Assembly: GCA_032622095.1 (NCBI GenBank)
Contig: CP136061.1
Span: 88,840,983-88,904,982 of the forward strand
Source: Siphonodentalium dalli
Lineage: Eukaryota; Mollusca; Scaphopoda; Gadilida; Siphonodentaliidae
Direction of reading: 5' to 3'
DNA: 64,000 nucleotides
The notes below the pieces were generated by a model. That model had not been told where the DNA came from. It ran no database searches and worked only from the letters and a program-made list of their open reading frames with translations. Positions 58,443-64,000 of this stretch are shown in pieces (position 1 is the stretch's first letter; each line of letters begins with the position of its first letter). Position numbers and translations under genes: made by a program.

Positions 58443-58927
58443 TAGATCATGTCACGAATCTCTACTCAGGCTAACGCCCGTAGATATCATATTCAACCAG
58501 TACAACATCTTGGCACTTTTTGACAGGGAACCTTATAAAGTAAAAAAAATAACGCGGGAAATATATTTCTTAGTTATTTTATCTGTTCCTCAATAATGTA
58601 CTTCACTGTAGGTGAAGGTCCCAACTCGAATTTTTACGAATTGAGTGAATTTGTGAGCGATTTTGCTTTGCGTCGCTTAGAATTATGGAATATCTACTGG
58701 GTAATCAATTTATTGCGATATCGGCTCACAATAAAATCATGAAATTTTGAGTTCGGACATTCACCTATACAGTGAAGTACATTATTATGGAAGAGATAAC
58801 AACTAAGAAATATATTGTCGACCCTATAAGGCTCCCTGTCAAAACTGCAAAAAGTTCCAAAGTTTTGTACAGGTGGAATATGATCTCTACGGGCGTTAGC
58901 CAGGGAAGAGATTCATGGCATGATCTA
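58443..58927. mobile_element. Large foldback element, family H, copy
   Basis: TAGATCATGTCACGAATCTC at 58443 is mirrored by GAGATTCATGGCATGATCTA at 58927. The whole interior pairs as two arms of about 230 bp. Confidence 0.9.
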
Positions 58928-58948
58928 GCAGGAATTAGGACCCTGTTA

Positions 58949-60308
58949 GGGTGGATACACACATGCATGTAATCTCTGTAAATATCGTGTATTTGTTGTT
59001 TTACATGGATCATATACACCGTGTAATATGTTTCCGCTGACAACCCAATCATTGCGACTGTGTTTGACCATAGTGAGTTAAACTCTGACCCGCTGAAGAG
59101 CCGTTGACTGGGACGAAGTCGTCAGGCCGCTTAAAATAATTATTCGCGCGATAACTCAAATGGTCGACGTTCTGTTTAAATAATTGCCAGTCTTCTATTG
59201 ATGTTAATACCAGTGATGGCCTCTTCCCCAACGCAGGGGGCTATAACCCCCAACATGCACGGGGAGCTATATTATCCCAGAAGCTACCGAATTCACCATT
59301 GCATATTTCCTCGACGGGAGTGTGCATGCAGCACCCTGAGTCCTAACACCCTGCTTTATAAATATCGTAGTCATGTCTGTCGTGTCTGTTGTCTACGAGT
59401 GATTAATCTAATATGCAGCAATTTATGCTATTCATATAATTGTGAACATATTATACAGCTTTAAATTTGAATGCATGGTGTTGCTGTTTGTCTTCATTCG
59501 GCGAAAGGGTTGCCTAGCTACGAGTTCCCAACTAAGTCACCTTTCCTCTCTTGTGTTATACAGTTATACATGTATACGCAAAATTTACAACTATGGAATA
59601 TTTAATTAAAACATTATATTGTAATTCTTGCCCAGATAATCCCGGCTGGTACATTCAATTAACCCCCTTAGTTATTGGAAGCTTTCGAGAACCAGCCCCT
59701 CCCCCCAATCATGGATTATGGTCGAAAATGTTATAATTCAAGCTTGTGACAGTTAGGAGCTTGTTCAACCTTTGGCTTGAGAAACATAGATATAAATGGG
59801 GGGGGGTGTCACTCTTTTTAATTTCAACGCTGTACCTGCATTATTTTTTGGCGCTATAATGAATATTTGCAATCCCAATTGAATCAATGTTATCACATGA
59901 GCTCGCTCTCAAATTATCAGAGAAATCTCAACAAGCCGGTATCATCCTATAAAAGAATTCTGCATATTTTCTTTTTTCTTTTGGATGACCCTGTTTCCAA
60001 GAAATGACAGAAACAAATCAAGTATAAAATCGATAGGCTCTAATCCACTTTTCGAAATGAATTATAACTCGTTAAAAACAGCAACAGATATCAGACAAGA
60101 ATTACTCATTTCGGCATCCATGAAAGAAGACATGTTTATGACTGGCCTTAAATTTCTTGATGGCAGTTTGTTTGATATTGGCTTATAATTACTCACTGGT
60201 GAAATTGACCTCTCGCGCGCAGGTGATTAATTTTGTCAATTATTGGTGTGGCCATGTAAAATACATGTATTTTACATACAGACATTACATGCATGTGTGT
60301 ATCCACCC
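58949..60308. mobile_element. 1360-bp element with exact 25-bp terminal inverted repeats
   Basis: GGGTGGATACACACATGCAT plus GTAAT at 58949-58973 is repeated exactly in inverted orientation at 60284-60308. The match continues 7 bases with one mismatch (CTCTGTA/GTCTGTA). TTA flanks both ends (58946-58948 and 60309-60311), a likely target duplication of TTA or TA. No transposase frame was recognised inside; the longest open frame is about 88 codons and not gene-like. Probably a non-autonomous DNA transposon. Confidence 0.78.
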
Positions 60309-60776
60309 TTAGCCAGATAATATGTCATATTACATTAAAGGGGCTCAATGTCTTCAACGTCGGTTAATTCACATAATTCGAAAAAACATAACATTCTGTA
60401 AAACAACTATCAACAACAAGTAAATATGAAATAAGTGATTGACTTTGTTCTCATATTCATTTATTAATAACTCTCCAATATGAGCTTTCGCATGTCAAAA
60501 CCATTGTCATGTAAACATTACTGTTACATTGGAATTACTGATAAAGAGGGAGCACCAAAGTCTAATCCAAATTTAAAGATACGGGAGGTCTTTGTGGTGG
60601 GTATGCTGTTAAAATATTCATCTTCGTCAAAAACCGCCATAAACAGAAGGAAGAGTAAGATATAGACAGACTTTGTTCTTATGTCAATCAGAAATATGGC
60701 ACAAACAGTATGTTATTGTCAACTTTTTCCCCTTTGTTATGTAAACAAAAGCAAAAAAAGTTAATTTTCCTGGCTT

Positions 60777-61935
60777 TTGTTTAGATCTGGATATGGTAAA
60801 CATAAAGAGCGTTATTTGTTACTGTTTTCCTGTTATGGAAATAATAAAGAGCGTTATGTAAACAGAAGTACAACTTCTGTAACACGAGCAGTCTCTTGTT
60901 CAAGTACACCAGCGTACGTCTGGACGACAATATACTATTTACGCGCTGATTATGTTTGTCATATGAGCGGAACTGTATATATTTTGGTGTTCCTTCTGTT
61001 GATGGCGATTTGAACAAATATAAATATTTCTGCAACGAACGCCGCCCGTGCCTTTAATGGTAAACATTGAAAAAGTCAAAGCATTGGAAAATATTCTAAA
61101 AATCATATTTAGGCTAAAATATTTGAACTTACAACACGATAAACGGTTTATTTTAATGAGAAATCACTGTAACAGTTTTGTTGACATAACAATGGTTTGT
61201 TTCAACACGCGAAATTCGCTATTGGAAAACTACCGATAATGAATATAAGATCAAAGATTATCTATTTATTCATGTCCTTTACGTCATCGCACGCGCTAAT
61301 GTTACACGTGTGTCAATACCAATAATTATGAAGCTGGTTTTGTGGGTTAATTATGTGATAAATATATGTGCATAACTCCAACTTTGTTTTATTTTGCATT
61401 CTTGATTATTTATTTGATATACCTGTTGCGAAACGTTTATGTTGATCCCTTTTCCATTTCTAATGCGTTCTACCAATGATAACAATGCAATTCAATTCAA
61501 TTATTTCTTTGTCAGACATACATCAGAACGATCAATAAATTCTAATTGTACATGTATGTTATCATTCGGAATTCAAAATAATCCGAAAAGTCGACAAGGT
61601 CGACCAACCCCACATTCGAACTTGATATGTATATTCATGTGAGTAAGCCATACACCAAAATTCTAAGTCGACAAGAACCATAACTCCAGTAAATATTGGC
61701 GGACCGAAACCAAATTCAAATTTGAACCAATAAGCTCACATACCAACTATTATTTAATTCCATGACTTTTTTTATTATGACCACAGCTGATGACCACGAT
61801 TTTTTTTTATCGAATAGTTATGACATTGTTGGCATCGGGACTTTATGTTGAATGGGTGCTGCGATTGACACCGACACGGTTTACATAAAGAGCGTTTCAT
61901 TTCTTTATATCTTGACATGGTGCAATATAAAGAGC
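60777..61935. repeat. Dispersed 'aaacataaagagcgtt' motifs
   Basis: 'ggtaaacataaagagcgttat' (60796), 'aataaagagcgttatgtaaacag' (60842), 'ggtttacataaagagcgtttc' (61877) and 'aatataaagagcgttcag' (61923). The inverse occurs at 63066-63120 and 63448-63500. The unit is not resolved. Nothing else was recognised in 60310-62340. Confidence 0.55.
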
Positions 61936-62340
61936 GTTCAGTTCAACGTGTAGAATAATTTGGAAATATACGGCTGTACTCTCGTCGCCGCCATACACGA
62001 AGGCGACTTCATCGTAAACTTTTATTTTCAAACTTGACATTTTATCTTCATTTATTTGACAGGTGAGCGAAAAAAAATGAATTATTCAAACTGGATGTCG
62101 TGGATGAGGTGGCTTATATTACATATAGATGCCTGAAATTATTTCACAGATTCCCCAATCAAATTGACTTATCAAATGCACCAACGCAGCAGTCATTGTT
62201 GAACTATTTATTTTGTTTTTCAAATCTTATACAACCCTGATTCTTTCATACAGATAATGACTTATCTTAGCATCGTTTGGAATGAAAGACCGCGAAAAAA
62301 AGACAATTTGACAACAAATAGTTTTGTTCTTGACACCAAC

Positions 62341-62506
62341 CACAGTTGTTGGAAATTATTATCAAAATCCAATGATAAATGCACACACCATTACTTCAAC
62401 TTGATAATAATAATATATAGACTTTCCATACTTGTCTATATTATTATTAAAGTAATGGTATGTGTACTTATCAGCGGATTTTGATAAAAATCTTCCAACA
62501 ACTGTG
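62341..62506. repeat. 166-bp foldback
   Basis: CACAGTTGTTGGAAATTATT and on to 'atatagac' (62420) pairs with 'gtctatattattattaaagtaatgg' ... 'tcttccaacaactgtg' (62506) around an 11-base loop, with several mismatches. Outside the arms 'gacaccaac' occurs on both sides in direct orientation, at 62332-62340 and 62506-62514. Confidence 0.82.
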
Positions 62507-63054
62507 ACACCAACGTACGCTTTATCCCACCAACATGACCGCTTTCCCGGTTATGATTTTGTCATCAGCTTTAAATCACAATAATTACTACGTCCTTTTA
62601 GTGAAGAACACTTCGCCAAGATCAAAACAAACGATTTGATTTTAATCCCTGATAATAAAAAAAACATTAATCGTTTAATTATCACCATGGTCTCTAATTA
62701 ACTTCTTGGTGATCGAGGCTCTGCGCATGTCATCACTTCCGGGCTTCTATCACATGACTTCTCTATCTAATTAATGTCCATTAATTTATTGAACTGGAAT
62801 CATACAATCGTGATTCCGTTTGATTTCCGGCTTCGTTTAAATGTTTAAAGAACCGTATCAATGCCAAATGTATACATGTAGTTGTCAAGTCAAGCCACAT
62901 CATATACCTTGTAATTTACCATCGCTTTTGTGGCATTTCGCCGATCAAAATAGGCCAAAACATACTTGACATACATGTACTAATACGCGGACTATCAATA
63001 TCACGAACATAATTAATTACTATTGGTCCTGATTGATTTGCAACTTTTCTCACA

Positions 63055-63565
63055 TAAGTGAGATTAACGCTCTTTATTGTTACCATATCGGGAATAGGAT
63101 AATAGGAACGCTCTTTATCGTTCCACACATAATTGATTCTGCATGGGTTCAGGAGGGCACAAAACTCATAAATGTCGTAGTTTTTAGTTAGCATACATCC
63201 GGTCTTTCGAAGAATGCGTGCCACTGTAATGTGTATATGCTACCGTTATTTGTGAGGGGGGGGGGGGTATTCAACGCCTCGCTGAGCTCGGCTACGTAAA
63301 TAGAAACCTGATATTTATTGGATTTCGGTGGATGTAGCGAGGCGGCACACCGGCTATAGAATCTTCTAACCCATATTGATCTACAAGCTACCGTTATTTA
63401 TAAGGGGGGGGTACTCTTTGCAACTTTTCGCACACAAGTGAGACAAACGCCCTTTACTGTTACCATATCAGGAATAGGCCACTGAGGAACGCTCTTTATT
63501 GTTCCACACCCAATTTATTCTGGGTTCACGAGGTCACAACACTCGCAATTGTTAGCATGCATCTT
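63055..63565. repeat. Two direct repeats of about 190 bp
   Basis: 'gcaacttttctcacataagtgagattaacgctctttattgttaccatatc' and the following text to 'gggttcaggagggcac' (from 63041) recur at 63419-63535. Both are accompanied by 'gctaccgttatttgtgagggggg' (63239 and 63390). Confidence 0.85.
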
Positions 63566-63576
63566 TTGGAGAATGC

Positions 63577-63774
63577 GTGCATGCCAGCAAATTGCGGGTT
63601 AGCAATCATACTTTAGAAATTGAAAAAGGGCGCCCGAAGATTCCTGTAGACAAGAGAATATACAGAAAGTTTGAATTAGAAACGGAAACCGAGGAACATT
63701 TTACTTTAGTGTGTCCTATTTACAAAAGCATTCGTCTCCGTTTATTTGACGAAATAGATCAAGTAAATCACTGA
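63577..63774 (+). mobile_element. LINE C-terminal scrap
   Basis: The open frame reads SKLRVSNHTLEIEKGRPKIP, KRIYRKFELETETEEHFTLV and CPIYKSIRLRLFDEID. The order SNH.L.IE.GR ... E.EEHF...CP.Y...R..LF is that of LINE C-termini and parallels SNHKLGIEIGRW in the element at 27245-28440. One of the zinc-motif cysteines is absent. A short remnant; its left edge is at about 63565. Confidence 0.75.
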
Positions 63775-64000
63775 TACACAAAAATTCATTTTCATACTGC
63801 GAAATGATAAAACTATCATATATATATTAATTGTTATTTGTGTTGTGACATCGGCCCCGTGATCGTGTAATTGTCAATAAACTGATCTTATCTCATCTTA
63901 CCTAAGGTACCAAGTCACCAAGGAGAGATCCACCTGATGTTAGCCGGAAATTCTGACATTTGAACATATTCAAATAGCCCGCTGGTTACATGAAAATGTA

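Noticed and set aside
62916-63224. 102-codon minus frame as a possible signal-peptide exon for Wnt2
   Set aside because: No N-terminal hydrophobic segment and it overlaps a direct-repeat unit; the required donor phase was not supported.

Overview
This is a window of animal nuclear genome: AT-rich, intron-rich, with no operons, ribosome binding sites or bacterial gene density. It is dominated by transposable elements, foldback repeats and minisatellites. The only clear host gene is a Wnt gene on the minus strand. Its four exons read as a Wnt2-type protein, which places the organism among animals. Dispersed repeats of the 'gggccataactc' kind and many TACATGTA stretches recall molluscan (bivalve-like) genomes. 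That is an impression from memory; nothing in the window proves the phylum.

Left third (1-34400): a 35-bp minisatellite runs almost up to a 45-bp exon at 595-639 (+). A matching last exon lies at 34185-34279 (+), followed by AATAAA at 34374. The two join in phase and together look like the Ser/Thr/Pro-rich stalk and C-terminal hydrophobic tail of a GPI-anchored surface protein whose body lies left of the window. The inferred intron, about 33.5 kb, is filled with elements. These include a LINE fragment split by a TTAA-flanked miniature transposon (1023-1801), a minus-strand LINE (about 12950-14290), and a duplicated A-B-C block (15321-18192 and 18193-23550) whose second copy took in a 3-kb LINE and a shorter LINE tail. 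They also include a 31-bp minisatellite next to a Penelope-like element with a GIY-YIG domain (24672-26612), another LINE 3' half (27245-28440) and a candidate tRNA-derived SINE (29031-29450).

Middle and right (34400-64000): the Wnt2 exons lie at 54062-54303, 48132-48409, 47395-47659 and 41223-41539 (minus). Intron phases agree at every internal junction and all expected core motifs are present. The signal-peptide exon was not found; it should lie above 54303 or outside the window. Two of the introns are 5-6 kb and packed with miniature elements. The right end (55-64 kb) holds more such elements, a 1360-bp transposon-like unit with exact 25-bp terminal repeats, local duplications and a last LINE scrap.

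The most informative mobile system is a hairpin module of about 69 bp, nearly a perfect palindrome, present in roughly 25 copies. It is carried inside miniature elements with different ends: a TTAA-CCCTTTACCCAACA family (piggyBac-like by its target site), a TTAA-CCCTTTCATG family and a GTGACCCGCCATATC family. Two insertions give direct evidence of TTAA duplication. In one, removing the element restores a LINE reading frame; in the other, an empty copy of the target lies next door. No CRISPR array, rRNA or intact tRNA was seen.
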